A program made the translations under genes and the position numbers. A stretch of 64,000 bases of DNA from Catonia carolina (taxonomy: Eukaryota > Arthropoda > Insecta > Hemiptera > Achilidae), in assembly GCA_035578175.1 (NCBI GenBank), contig JAQMRL010000006.1:58879001-58943000 (forward strand). Direction: 5' to 3'. Every line of letters starts with the position of its first letter. Position 1 is the stretch's first letter. Below, in pieces: positions 22,390 to 33,423 of the stretch. The notes beneath the pieces are model-generated. The model was not told where the DNA came from. It saw only the letters and a list, made by a program, of their open reading frames with translations, and searched no databases.

Positions 22390-24145
22390 AGGAGTACAAA
22401 AATTCCCCACCCGTTTTTTGAAGGTCAGGACATCGGTGTTCAACGAGACTTTAGCGCGATAAATTTACGACCAATGTATAAGGTATTCCAATGGAGTGAA
22501 ACCAACACAAGTGTCGGAAGACTGTAGCTAAGATGGGAAAATAATATTAAAAAGGATGGGTGGAAACAGCTCACGACAGAAAAACATAAACGAAATTAGA
22601 AGACATTGAATAAAAAAGTCTAGAGAAGAAATAGATACTCACGTAAGCTTGTTAAACAAACTTCAATATCATAACCAACCCTTAATAAGCAATATGAATT
22701 CTGCGGACCTACCAGAAATCGCACAAAGACGACTCAAACGCTGATAGAGTAGAGACATGATACATTAACGCAACTGTAACATTATTACGTATACATAAAT
22801 ATAATTTAAAAATCAACACAATTATCTTTATCTGGAGTATATACGTTATACCATTATCGCGGTTGGTTTTTTAATATTTTTTTAAAATTTAGTTGTGAAC
22901 GTTTTTGCTGGTTGTTCTTAACAGTTTCAAAATGAATAAGTAGTAAAAAAATAAATAAATTAACGTAGGCCTGTTATTGTTTGTACAAAAATATAATAAT
23001 TTTAAGACATATTAAATATTTTCAAAATGTCATTAAATACATGTTTTTACTGAAGATGTCAATGCCACAAACATCTGAAATCGTTTTCTTGATTACAAAA
23101 TGTTTAGTAAAGGATTCCTACCCGATTACCTTTTTTTCTTTTGCGTACGCTTGTATTTGAGTCTTTTAGTGTGAATTGTAACCTGTCCAGGTTTTTTGGG
23201 GCAGGATTGTTTACGTTTGTGTGTTACAGGTTAGGCTTATGTACAGAGAAAGGCATCACGTTTTGCAGTTGTACATTGTGTATGTTGTTTGTTTCAACGG
23301 GTACAGTATGTTCAATGTATTTTGTTTAGATGCTAGATGCTGCTATGCGGTGAAGTTTTACTGCAGGCTTTTTGACATCTAACAAACACTTTCTCTTGCA
23401 TTTTATTACATCTATTTTGTACAAGTACACGGGAAAACAACATATTTACACTGAAACACTACCCCTCCTTTTAGATATACTACAGCAATAATAAAAAATA
23501 ACAAATAAAATGTATCCGATGTTTCTTACATAACATACATTGTTTATTTTATTTTTATCATTAAAATTTAATGTTTATTTCAATAATATTTCAGGAATGT
23601 CAAGCATACATTTTAAAAAACAATACTTGCATTTTAATGGAGTCTTTGGAACAATGACTAAGTATACTATCCAAACAAAAAAAAAACATCAGCTAATGGA
23701 ATCAAAGATCTTTTCTGTTTTCATTTAGTTAAAAGTTTGAAGGTTTGCAGACATGATTAATCAGATGATATTAAAATCAATGAAGAGAGTTGGTTCGTGT
23801 AACAATCACGCGGTGAAATCAAAATTATTTTGGATTAAAACGGAACGGGAAATTGATTCCACCGTGTAATGTTAAAATTGTCCGAGCGAAACAAATGCAT
23901 CCATTTATTTCAGAAATAAAGTTCACTGCATTTTAAAAACACTTATCAATAACTTTTATTAATGATTAATTTATAATTGTAAAAATTTTGCAAGTTAATA
24001 TTATGATTATTGTTTTGAAATGACATCATAGGCACGAGAGGGTACACTATTGATAGTAGGTATACTATAGAGGGTAACGGCTCCCATTGGTGGCTTCACA
24101 AGAACTGTAATTAATTATCTAAATTTTAAAAAATCTTTATTTTTT
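22390..24145. other. No gene or repeat recognised
   Basis: The first 350 bp is less AT-rich than average but has no recognisable frame. The frames at 23141-23329 and 23540-23728 show no family motifs. Confidence 0.4.
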
Positions 24146-24659
24146 TAAATTAGCAGGTCTCTACTCCAGTATCTTTTTAGGGATCTTGGGGGGAATTCTG
24201 GGTAGATTTAAGATGAAAAGTGAACGTACTAATGGTTTGTTGTGAAAGGGTTTGGGTAGGTTTTTGATATAAACAACGGTATCTGAAAATTTGAATGTAC
24301 GATTCACTTTATAGTACATCTACAAGCACACTATTAAGTTTATAACAAACCATTACACAGAGATTTATAAATAATTTGTGTCCAAAATCCATGGAACATC
24401 TGCACAAAGGCTTTCAAAAGTCATAAGAACAAGATAACCTGATGAAAAAACACCTTATAGTAAACCTACAAGCACACCATTACGTTTGTAGCAAAAAATT
24501 ACAATGAGAAATAATTTTCGTCCAAAATTCTTTGGAACTCCTGCACAAACAGTTTCACAAAAACAAGGTAACCCACTTGTTCGTCCACTTTCCACTTTAC
24601 ATCTAACTGGTAATCTGGCAAGACTCCTAAAAACACGCTGGTAGAGACCTCCTAATTTA
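24146..24659. mobile_element. TIR element with internal tandem duplication
   Basis: The left end TAAATTAGCAGGTCTCTACT and the right end on the minus strand TAAATTAGGAGGTCTCTACC are inverted repeats. The similarity continues into a TTTTTAGG block about 15 bp further in. Inside, about 120 bp is present twice in the same orientation: the CTACAAGCACACTATTAAGT block near 24318 and the CTACAAGCACACCATTACGT block near 24469, with period about 150 bp. No transposase is present. A target duplication was not resolved. Confidence 0.65.
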
Positions 24660-25009
24660 ATGAAATAAAGCTTATTCAAAATTTACAAGATGTTTAAGCA
24701 TAATCTTGGAGAGTTACTAGAGGGGGCCCTACCCCTCTCATGACCATCATGTCAATTGAACACTATTGTTATTATAGACAACACATTTATTAATTGTGTA
24801 AGTTTTATAGTTGTAAATAAGCCATTAAAGACAATACAAAAATTATATATTGACTTCGATATATTGACTGACTTCGATATATTTTACTTAGTAATAACAT
24901 CAGATTTACCGGACGCTTGTAAGTTATGCGTAAAGTGTCAACTTCCAGATAATCGAACATTTATAGAAAAGCTTTTAAACAAAACTTAATGGAATAATGT
25001 ATTTTGAAA
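24660..25009. other. No gene or repeat recognised
   Basis: A 77-codon plus-strand frame (24756-24989) crosses this area but has no recognisable motif. Confidence 0.35.
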
Positions 25010-25184
25010 CCACCTCCGTGGCGTAGTGACTAGCGCACTAGCCTGCAAAGTGAAAGATCCTGGGTTCAATTCACGGCTAGGTTCTGGAAATTTTAACACA
25101 TTAAAACCACCGTTTAGGTACCAAAACTCATAGTAGTTGCTAATGACCAAGCTGTCGATGCGACTTTAAATAAACTAAAAAAAT
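25010..25184 (+). mobile_element. tRNA-derived SINE group C, copy C1
   Basis: The tRNA-like head holds box A (TGGCGTAGTGAC, 25019-25030) and box B (GGTTCAATTCA, 25063-25073), with about 32 bp between the boxes. A body of about 65 bp follows. The tail is TTGCTAATGACC, then CGATGCGACTTTAAATAAAC at about 25138-25175, shared with the LINE at 25968-26690. RNA polymerase III transcription is expected of such a head. Length about 175 bp. Confidence 0.85.
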
Positions 25185-25457
25185 TTTTGAATTTTTTTTA
25201 GTCTTAGAACAATTTTTTTATGGACTCAATAAAAATAAATTTTTAACCGGAAATTTTATTATCCTGTAATGTTGAAATTTTCGTCCGCAATGGCAGGCTT
25301 ACGCCTGTAAGTTTTCAATATAAGGGCGGCACTTTTTGTACACCTTTATTCAAATTAAATGGCACTTAAGATCAAACTTTTAAATATTGTTTCCACACTG
25401 AAAGGGTTAATAGTGACAACAGTGGATTATATAACTTAAACAATGGGTGTTGACTTG

Positions 25458-25540
25458 ATTTTCATTCCTAGCCGGAAATCGAAACCGGAATCTCCACGTT
25501 GTTGGCTAGCCCGCAAACGTCTAAGCCACGAAAGCGAGTA
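25458..25540 (-). mobile_element. tRNA-derived SINE head (isolated)
   Basis: On the minus strand, CGTGGCTTAGACG (box A type) is followed by GGTTTCGATTTCC (box B type), with GGCTAGCC between. The region downstream on the minus strand does not show the group C tail. It may be another SINE type or a truncated copy. The head does not fold into a clean cloverleaf by eye, so a functional tRNA gene is unlikely. Confidence 0.55.
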
Positions 25541-25967
25541 AATATTTTTGTACATACATACGGTTGTATAATAAATTTTCTATTGGCATTAAAATTTCAT
25601 AATAAAATCTGTATGCTATGTCTACATTCCTTAAACCACATTTATTTACAAATATTCTGTACAATAAAACCTTATATAACATATTAATAAATAATATTAT
25701 TTTACTAACAAAGATTTCTTGAATTTATTTTTAAAACTGTACATTAGAAGATATTTTAATTGATTTTGTATGTAAGGTATTATAAATTTGATATGGTAAG
25801 GTGTTTTGTTCGTATCCAGTCATCATTATTCTACGTTGCACAGTTTTAACACAGTTCCTGTATCTGGTCGGGTACGTATGGATATAATTTTTGTCAGAAA
25901 TAGATATTGATTTTTTTTTAGAGCGATGCAGTCTATAAAATGTAAACAGTAGTGTATATATATATAT
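25541..25967. other. AT-rich DNA, nothing recognised
   Basis: No assignable feature. Confidence 0.35.
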
Positions 25968-26219
25968 TTTTTTTAAGTTATTTATTTAAGGTCGCATCAA
26001 CAATGCAGTCATTAGCGACCAGTTATTACAATCAAATTATAACAGTATCCAATAAACTGCTGATACATAATTACAAAAAACAATCAACAAAAATAACAAC
26101 AATGAATTAATTACTTACTACAAAAATTAAATTAATTAATTACTACAAAAATTAAAAACAAACATTAAATAATAACAATGACTGATCGGCAAAATTCAAT
26201 CGGTGACAGAAAATTACTG

Positions 26220-26252
<33 letters not shown>

Positions 26253-26690
26253 ACTCATTTACATGTACACAGAACTATTTACATATTTTTACTTAGACAT
26301 CATAAAAGTTATGTACAGTTATACAAATTTAGGCTCTTCATCACTTGCACCACACTTTCAATCTTGCTTTCATGGCAGAACAGATTACTCAGAGACTCAT
26401 CTTGAAGCTGAAATTTCCTTCTCTGAACTTCTGTGAAACGACAATCACATAAAATGTGTTTCACCGTCAATTGGTGCTCATGGCAGAAATGACAGATCGG
26501 TGGGATTGCAGGGCTTGCAAATATGTAACTGTGCGTAAATTGAGTATGGCCTATACGTAATCGTGAAATAACCACCTGATCTCGTCGACTCTCCAATTCT
26601 ATGGGTTTCTCAAAGATGTCTTTTCTAATTTCGTGTAACTTGGATAATTTTGAATTCCATTCATTGTCCCATTTGTCCCATGTGTATATT
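25968..26690 (-). mobile_element. I/LOA-type LINE, ORF2 C-terminus and 3' end
   Basis: The minus-strand frame (about 26690 to 26309) reads W-D-N-E-W-N-S-K-L, then R-L-R-I-G-H-T-Q-F-T-H-S-Y, then C-H-F-C-H, then L-T-V-K-H-I-L-C-D-C. This is the region after RNase H that closes ORF2 in I-group LINEs, with a Cys/His cluster. It is intact for about 120 codons. A 3' untranslated region follows with a (CA)n run. The tail at 25978-26020 reads, on the minus strand, TCGCTAATGACTGCATTGTT and GATGCGACCTTAAATAAATA. The same tail ends the group C SINEs. The reverse transcriptase and endonuclease are missing by 5' truncation. Confidence 0.8.
26219..26251 (+). repeat. (CA)n microsatellite
   Basis: About 16 uninterrupted CA units inside the 3' untranslated region of the LINE fragment. 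Confidence 0.95.
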
Positions 26691-27340
26691 TAGTATCACT
26701 AATTAAAACATTATATCGTACGTAGTAATGTTTACATATATAAAAAAGATATGCACATTTTGAAATTGTTCGATTGATGTAAGACGAAAACAATTATGTA
26801 ATTTAATGGTTAAATATTGATTGTTATATAAACAAAGTTAAAATATATTTTCATGAACAACATAACAGATTTACTTAACGATTTTCACTTCCAAGAAAAT
26901 CTCACGGGGAGAAAATTCTATAAATGGTTACAAAGGAAGATAAATCTTAAATCTAAGTAACATAGCGCGTTGGTATTTTTTTATTTGAATACCAACAGAA
27001 AAAACAATTAATTGTTCAAGTTTTTCTTTGGCTTTTATCACCCGTTGAAGAATTACTACATACGATAAATAAACGAATTGCAACCGAATGTAAAGGCATC
27101 TGCTTGATCTCAGTAATAAAGTCATTACAGGGAACTCCCCACTGCGAGGCTGACTAATTGATTGAGACTACTGCAAAATACGGTAACTTAAAAATAAATA
27201 AATAAAGTCACCTCAAGCTGAAACACTCACGTAAATAACATGAACTTAAAATATCTACTTACCGTATTTAGATACAAAAATAATACGGGTTTAGATATAC
27301 GACTATATACTTCCAATTCTGTACGTTTGTAAAGATGTAC
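26691..27340. other. AT-rich DNA, nothing recognised
   Basis: No supported feature. Confidence 0.4.
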
Positions 27341-27690
27341 AAGTGATTCACGAAGAAACGGAAATACTTTCGGAGTTGAATATTACATAAAAAAATAAGA
27401 AAAATACCATATAGGCCTAAACATAGATCAGGAAATGCTTTGTAAGCGTGTTAGGCTAGCGAAATATTTCGTCCAGATTCCAACTCATCCCTTAAAATAA
27501 GTTCATAATCAAATTTTTAAAGCGTTAATTCAAAGTCAAATTTGGTTATTTCTTATGATATTTTACCTAAGAAAGTGAATAAAACAGGTCTTAGAACCAT
27601 ACCTTTAGTAATTTTTGAGAAATCTGGGGTAAAATGAAAATAAATAGCAATAAAAACAAGGGTTTTTATTGCTATTTCCTCTTCGATATT
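27341..27690 (+). mobile_element. Diverged single arm of the 31.4-kb foldback element, ending in a hairpin
   Basis: From GTGATTCACGAAGA (27343) through GGAAATGCTTTGTAAGC and TAGGCTAGCGAAATATTTCG to GAATAAAACAG it follows the left arm of the element at 31444-32280. It then runs into a perfect hairpin: AAATAGCAATAAAAAC (27642-27657), loop AAGG, and the inverted copy at 27662-27677. The second arm is missing. Confidence 0.6.
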
Positions 27691-28992
27691 GTCACAATAC
27701 TATCAATTCGGCATAAAGAAGTAAGTTCACCTGTATTTAATGAACAATAATAAAATAAATTACTAGGTAATTGTTAAAAATTTTAAAATAGTTATAAATG
27801 TGTTATAATTCATTTTAAAAGAGTAATAAATAAATATTACAAATAATATTTAACAAAATTACCTATATTATTATTTTACAAACCGTTACAACTGTATTAA
27901 TATATACAAATTTTGTTTTAAATAAATAAGTAATTTATATTAAAATGATGTATTTCATTATAAAATTTAGTGAATTTTATGAATATGAAACCTTTTTGAC
28001 ACTCTTATAATGTTGGTTTGGTTAAAATTCTAATTAATAATCACTTTATTCTATTCTGACGATTTAACCTGTTTAAATAGGATAATTTAAAATACTATAG
28101 ACTAATTTTAAAGCTGGAAGCTATATAATTAACGACACGTAAATAAAATACATACTATAAACAACCTTTATAATGCTGTCCTGTTCAAATACAAATATAT
28201 AATACATGGACATGAAATAACACATATATAAAATAGCTAATGAATAAGCAGGTAATTATTTGTATGTTTTTTCATGACTAAATCACATTCATTTATTCTC
28301 ATTCATCCAAAATTGTTTTAAATTTAAAAAAAATTAATTAAATTCTACGATGATATTAATTATAGTATAAAATATCTTATTATATATTTTTCTGTTATAA
28401 ATTAAGTCATTTTAGATTGATGGGATGAATAAATTTAAGTTTCAATTACTTAAATAATTAGGAAGTTCTTTCTATTTGAATAATTTTCAAATATATCTTG
28501 ACAACAGTTTTTTGTATTTTGAATTTTTAACTAAAAATCTAAAAGATTACCTGTTTAATTAAATATATATCAATCAATTTGTTGATTTCTTTTATGTATT
28601 TTTGACATCATAAATTAACGAATTATTTAAATAAGTAGAAATCTGTTGGTTTAACATTGTTTTGATTATACAAAACTCTGTCGTAAATTTTTGTTGGAGA
28701 TAATTGAATTTCTAACTAATCAGTAAATGTAAATATAATATTAAAAAGTGCAGTTAAAGGAACAATAAATTACAGGAAATTGAATATGTTGAAAATAGAA
28801 GTGACAGAAGTTGCAATAATTGTTGCAAAAATAGAAGTTTAAAAAGTAATTTGGATATTAAAAGTATGGATTAGTAAAACCAATTCTTAGAATTTGTGAA
28901 ATAAAACTTTAATGTAGCTGTAATAGTTATTTTAAACATTATATGAATACTATTTACTATCAGTTAAATTATTTAACTTAAAATATATATTT
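27691..28992. other. Very AT-rich DNA, nothing recognised
   Basis: No coding or repeat-family signal. Confidence 0.45.
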
Positions 28993-29145
28993 TATTAATT
29001 TATTTAAAGTCACATCAACAGCTCGGTTATTACTGAATACCGTGAATTATCTAACAGCGGGTTTTATTTTGTGAAAATTTCCAGACTGAACCCGGGACCT
29101 CTGCGTTGTAGGCTAGCGTGCTACCACTACGCAACAAAGGCGACC
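28993..29145 (-). mobile_element. tRNA-derived SINE group C, copy C2
   Basis: On the minus strand: box A TTGCGTAGTGGT (29123-29134), box B GGGTTCAGTC (29084-29093), and a tail ending TGTTGATGTGACTTTAAATAAA. It shares GCACGCTAGCCT in the head with C1. It directly follows SINE B4 on the minus strand, giving a two-SINE composite. Confidence 0.8.
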
Positions 29146-29151
29146 AAAAAC

Positions 29152-29392
29152 GATAAGCAACCCTATGACCCAATGAGATGAGGATGATCTATACAACGTG
29201 TTAATTAGGTGTACGTAAGTACAGACTCAGGCCAACCATTCTTAAAGGAGTATGGTTAATTGAATCGCAACCATCAATGTACATTTGTAACTACCGTATA
29301 CTACCGTATAGTATTCAAATATGTATAAAATTAACTAACTTTATTAATATTTAAACTACGTCTATGAACCTTCGTCTTCGAAAATCATAAAT
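29152..29392 (-). mobile_element. tRNA-derived SINE family B, copy B4
   Basis: Contains the minus-strand CGAAGACGAAGGTTCATAGA head remnant, the ATTGAACCC-like block and the GGTTGGCCTGAGTCTGTAC block. The end is CATTGGGTCATAGGGTTGCT. Box A and box B are degraded. A short TACTACCGTA duplication lies inside (29294-29310). Confidence 0.7.
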
Positions 29393-29433
29393 TAATTTTA
29401 TATAACCTTAGAAAAAAAACTTTATTTAAATAA

Positions 29434-29835
29434 TAGAGTTAGATAGTTTTTAAAGAATTTTTATAAAATAACAACTTTTGCTGAACTATATGTTGCATCG
29501 GTCAAAACAACTTTAACTACAACACCCTTTTTTATTTATTTTTATCTTTATATTAAATATAAAATTTATTTATACATATAGAACTTGATGGAGATTATAT
29601 AAAAATATTAAAAATTTGTTATTAAATTATTATTAAAATTTCATAAAATATAAAATTTATTTTTATGTGATCTCCATCAAGTTTTATGTTTAATATAAAT
29701 ATATTTTATATTTAATATAAGGATAAAAAAATACAAAATGATTATTATAGTTAAAGTTGTTCTGACTGAAACAACATTTAGTTCAGCAAAAAATGGTAAT
29801 TCATTTTAAATTGTTTCAAAAATTGTCTAACTCAA
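29434..29835. mobile_element. Foldback element with about 165-bp inverted arms
   Basis: Left arm about 29434-29603 and right arm about 29671-29835. Paired landmarks are GAGTTAGATAG with CTGTCTAACTC-like sequence at the other end, TTTGCTGAACTA with TAGTTCAGCAAA, ACAACTTTAACTA with TAGTTAAAGTTGT, and AACTTGATGGAGAT with ATCTCCATCAAGTT. The spacer is about 65 bp and AT-only. No coding region. The target duplication is not clear. Confidence 0.8.
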
Positions 29836-30208
29836 ATATAAATTCCGTATTATAGAATTAGATTAGGCTATAAGGTACTATCAGAATTTTTTGATCATTC
29901 AATTTCTTTTAATACAAATATCCCAGATATTTCTACAGATTGATCCGTATAAAAACCTAAGACAAATCTCTATCTAGTGACATTTCTAGGAGTGTCAGTG
30001 CTCGTACATCATTTAGGATATTCTTTGATGTTGGTGTTGAATATTCTTTTACTATATTTTTTAAGATTTCTTTACTATTCTTTAATAATATTTTGAATTG
30101 AAAAAGTAACTAAATTGTGGCAAACATTTTAGGAAATAAAGGATGTGAGTATGAAAGAAAAAGATGTAGATGATAAACTATGGAAAAATATAATGATATA
30201 CATAAATA

Positions 30209-31154
30209 CCGGCTGTCCCACGAAGAGGTTGCTATTTTTGAATTAATATGTCGGACGTATTGAACACTCACATACTGGAAACTTTACAGTTATAATAGAT
30301 ATGTGAAAAAGTACCCTCAAGTTTCATTTGCTTATGAATAATCAAAACAAAATGGCGGAAAGTAATTTTATTTACATAACCATTTCAAATTGATAATTTG
30401 TTACAATGTCACTTAAGTAATAAAATGAAAGAGATATGAAATTGATAAATATTAATGAACACAATTTGCTTTATTAACCTTTATTCAAACAGATTTCCAT
30501 CAATAGATATGCACTGATAGCAACGAAACAAAAAGGAGTAAAAGCATTTTTGAAAAATTGCCGATGTATCAACAGCAGTTCCTCTTCAATCAGCCTCATT
30601 AATTAATCGTCTGTTGCAATGGTATACTTTTTCTTTCAAAAAGCCCAATAGGAAAAAGTTGCAAACAGACAAGTCTGGTGATCTTGGAGGCCAGTCCATG
30701 AGGCCGCATCCACGGCCTATCCAACGGTTAGGAAGATTTTGGTTTAAAACCGCTTTGGCCACATTATCATCATGAGGAGGAGCTCCATCATGGAAAAGAA
30801 CGTCTTGCATCTCCGCCTGAGACAGATGAGGAACTATGTGATTAGTTAAAATTGATGCGTATCTGTCTCCAGTTATTGTCTGATGGGATTTGACGTAGGA
30901 TTAAACATCATCCTTAGTGACACCAGTTTACACTGTTATACACTTTGATTTCAAGTTCTCTTCGTGTAAGATATGTGGATTTTGCGTGTTATAATTATGA
31001 CAATTAGGTCTGTTTACAGATCATCTTGCAAATGAAACTCGAGGGTACTTTTTTACACATATATTTATTATAACTGTAAAGTTTCCAGGCTGTAGAGTAT
31101 GCGATACGTCCGGTATATTAATTCAAAAATAGCAACCTCTTCGTGGAACACCGG
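30209..31154 (-). mobile_element. Mariner-type element, 946 bp, internally deleted, TA target duplication
   Basis: The left end CCGGCTGTCCCACGAAGAGG and right end (minus strand) CCGGTGTTCCACGAAGAGG open inverted repeats of about 125 bp. These include GTTGCTATTTTTGAATTAAT on both sides and a shared GTACCCTC/GAGTTTCATTTG end. TA lies on both flanks (30207-30208, 31155-31156). The interior encodes only the C-terminal half of a transposase on the minus strand. TIRs this long are unusual for classic mariners but occur in related insect families. Confidence 0.85.
30527..30905 (-). pseudogene. Mariner-type transposase, C-terminal half
   Basis: The minus-strand reading runs from Y-V-K-S-H-Q-T-I-T-G-D-R-Y through F-H-D-G-A-P-P-H (second catalytic Asp present). 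It continues through R-W-I-G-R-G and W-P-P-R-S-P-D-L-S-V-C-N-F-F-L to a stop after N-E-A-D. The third catalytic Asp of the SPDLxxxD motif reads Asn. Beyond that stop the same frame still reads a plausible C-terminus (F-Q-K-C-F-Y-S-F-L). The N-terminal DNA-binding domain and the first catalytic Asp are deleted. Inactive by deletion, substitution and stop. Confidence 0.8.
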
Positions 31155-31443
31155 TATAAAAGGCAAATAATATTGGAATGAAAATACTTTAATTTAGCAA
31201 AGGTACCAAGAATCAATCAACTTATCGTTTATATAATCCAGATATATTCCTTGAAGCTTTCAATGCCACTATGATAATCCGAATCATTCTAACGACCTAC
31301 TTACTATAGTTAAAACATAACATAATCGTTGAATAGTAAAAAAAAGATTCTGTCCAACATTTTTGAGGAAATAAAAAAATTGACATATGAAGAAACAAAG
31401 TGTAGATGATGTATGGAAAAACGTAATTATATACATTTATATA

Positions 31444-32280
31444 CAGGGTGATTCACGAAGATATCCACAAACTTTAGGAGCTCATTGTACATGTAAAAAT
31501 AATGAAAAAAGTTTTTATAAACATGGTTCCGGAAATGCTTCGTTTCCGAGTTACGGCTAGCGATAGTTTCGCCCGGATTTCAGCTCACCAGGTGAAATGA
31601 GGTCTTCCTGGAATTCTGGTAAGGTAGACTAAGGGGCGACTTCAATCGTTTCTTATGGTTTTTGATCTGATAAATTGAATAAAACAGTTTCCAGAACTGT
31701 AAGTTAAATAGTTTTTAAGAAAACAAGTGTCAAATGCAAAAAATGGAGTGAAAAACACAGTTTTTCATCTTTGGGCAAGAATAACTTTGTTATTTCACCA
31801 AGAAACAGTTAAAATGTTTGAATAAAACGTGTAGAAAATTTTATTCTGAAGAAACTGGTGTAAATTAAGTACACAGAAAGCGAATAGATATTTGATTAAA
31901 TGAATTTTTATTCATAAGAGTACAAAGTAAAATTAACCGGAAAAACTAAGATGAAAAAATGTGTTTTCTTTCCACTCCATTTTTTGCATTTGACACTGGT
32001 TTTCCCAAAAACTATTTAACTTACAGTTCTGGGACCTGTTTTATTCAATTTATCGGATCAAAAACCATAGGAAACGATTGAATTCGCCCCTTAATCTACC
32101 TTACCAGAATTTCAGGAAGACCTCATTTCATCTGGTGAGCTGAAATCCGGGCGAAATCTTTCGCTAGCCGTAACTCGGAAACGAAGCATTTCCGGACCTA
32201 TGTTTATATAAACTTTTTTCATTAATTTTACATGTACAATGGGCTCCCGAAGTTTCTGCATATCTTCGTGAATCACCCTG
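31444..32280. mobile_element. Foldback TIR element, 837 bp, TA target duplication
   Basis: Ends are CAGGGTGATTCACGAAGATAT, first 20 bases matched exactly in inverse at 32261-32280. The arms run about 31444-31776 and 31958-32280. They include GGAAATGCTTCGTTTCCGAG, GGCTAGCGA, TTCGCCCGGATTTCAGCTCA and AATGCAAAAAATGGAGTG on both sides. The spacer is about 180 bp with no coding region. TA flanks both ends (31442-31443, 32281-32282). A diverged single arm lies at 27341-27690. Confidence 0.85.
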
Positions 32281-32465
32281 TATAAAGGCAAATAAAATTG
32301 GAATGAAAAAATTTAAATTTAACAAAGATACCAAGAATCAAATTCAACTTATCGTCTATAAAATCCAGATATATTCCCTAAATCTTCCAATGCCACTATG
32401 ATAATCCGAGTCATCCTAACGACCTGCTCACTATAGTTAAAACTTAACACAATCGTTAAAGCAAA

Positions 32466-33386
32466 GTACATTATTACATGATTGTGGGTGGCCAACATAT
32501 ACATCCTCTTTTTCTATCCTCTTATAAAATAATAAAGAACCTTCTAGTGAAGTGAATGATAGAAAATAAGCAAGGGTGTGACGCAAGGCATTCCCTTACG
32601 TCCCCTCTTATTCCCTCCTTTTTCTTGGAGTAGGCTACTATATCACAAGAACCTTCCTTTACTTGCACCACTGATTTATTACCACCTCCAGTGCAATACA
32701 TGCACGCACGCACTAACACAATCATATAATATATATACGCCTTCATTCACCCTCACAATCTCAATAACAATAACCCCCCCTAACTTATTTCGTTATATAT
32801 TATTTTTTTATTACATCTAAGACGGTTGTTTTTATCTCACTGGTGTATTACAAAGTTATAGAGTTATATTAAAAGAAAAATATTTCTTACTAATTTTTTT
32901 AATTAGTAATATTAATTGAGATAGAGACAGAATATTAGAGTGTTGGGGGAAGGGAGAGAGACATGTATAAAAAAATACCGTAGGATATATCCAACTGAAG
33001 GGCTCCTTTCCAAACGCCGCTAAGTCCAAAAATGTAATTTTTCAGGATATTGTTTTTTTTTTAAATTAGGCGCAGCCAGATAAATTTGTTAATGATTACT
33101 ATGTATTTTTACTATTTTTACATTAATAGATAATTGTATTAGTCAATTTGGCCTTTTTTCAAAAATTATTCACAAATTTATCGCACTTTTTTCCAAAAGT
33201 GCACTAAGTCGATGGACTTAGTTCAGTTTTGGAAAACACACGTGGGCTTAGTGTTCTTAGGAAAACATACCTAACAAAGTAGCTACTATAATGTAACAAA
33301 ATGTACTATAAGTTATTTCGCAAGTAAAATGAATAATTTTTAAATAACTTTTTAATAAAACGCCAAGTATCGTTAACTGTACAAAA

Positions 33387-33423
<37 letters not shown>

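Larger units (their letters stand above)
30118..32465 (+). repeat. Tandem duplication of a 265-bp host segment, each copy holding a different transposon
   Basis: Copy 1 is 30118-30208 plus 31155-31330. Copy 2 is 31331-31443 plus 32281-32465. Shared landmarks are the GTAGATGAT...TATGGAAAAA block, ATATACAT just before the insertions, and TAAAAGGCAAATAATATTGG versus TAAAGGCAAATAAAATTGG just after them. Also shared are AATCCAGATATATTCC and CAATGCCACTATGATAATCC. With both insertions removed, the copies abut at about 31330. Each copy is interrupted at the equivalent TA. Confidence 0.8.

Noticed and set aside
22154..22399. Asparagine-rich open frame
   Set aside because: Produced by translation of an (ATT)n microsatellite.
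25012..25080. Possible tRNA gene on the plus strand
   Set aside because: Same reasoning: it is followed by a SINE body and the LINE-type tail.
26219..26251. Direct repeats that could suggest an array such as CRISPR
   Set aside because: A simple CA microsatellite without spacers. No CRISPR-like array exists in the window, as expected of a eukaryotic genome.
33180..33220. Two adjacent small hairpins as a regulatory RNA structure
   Set aside because: Stems of only 7-8 bp in AT-rich DNA are expected by chance and no supporting context was seen.
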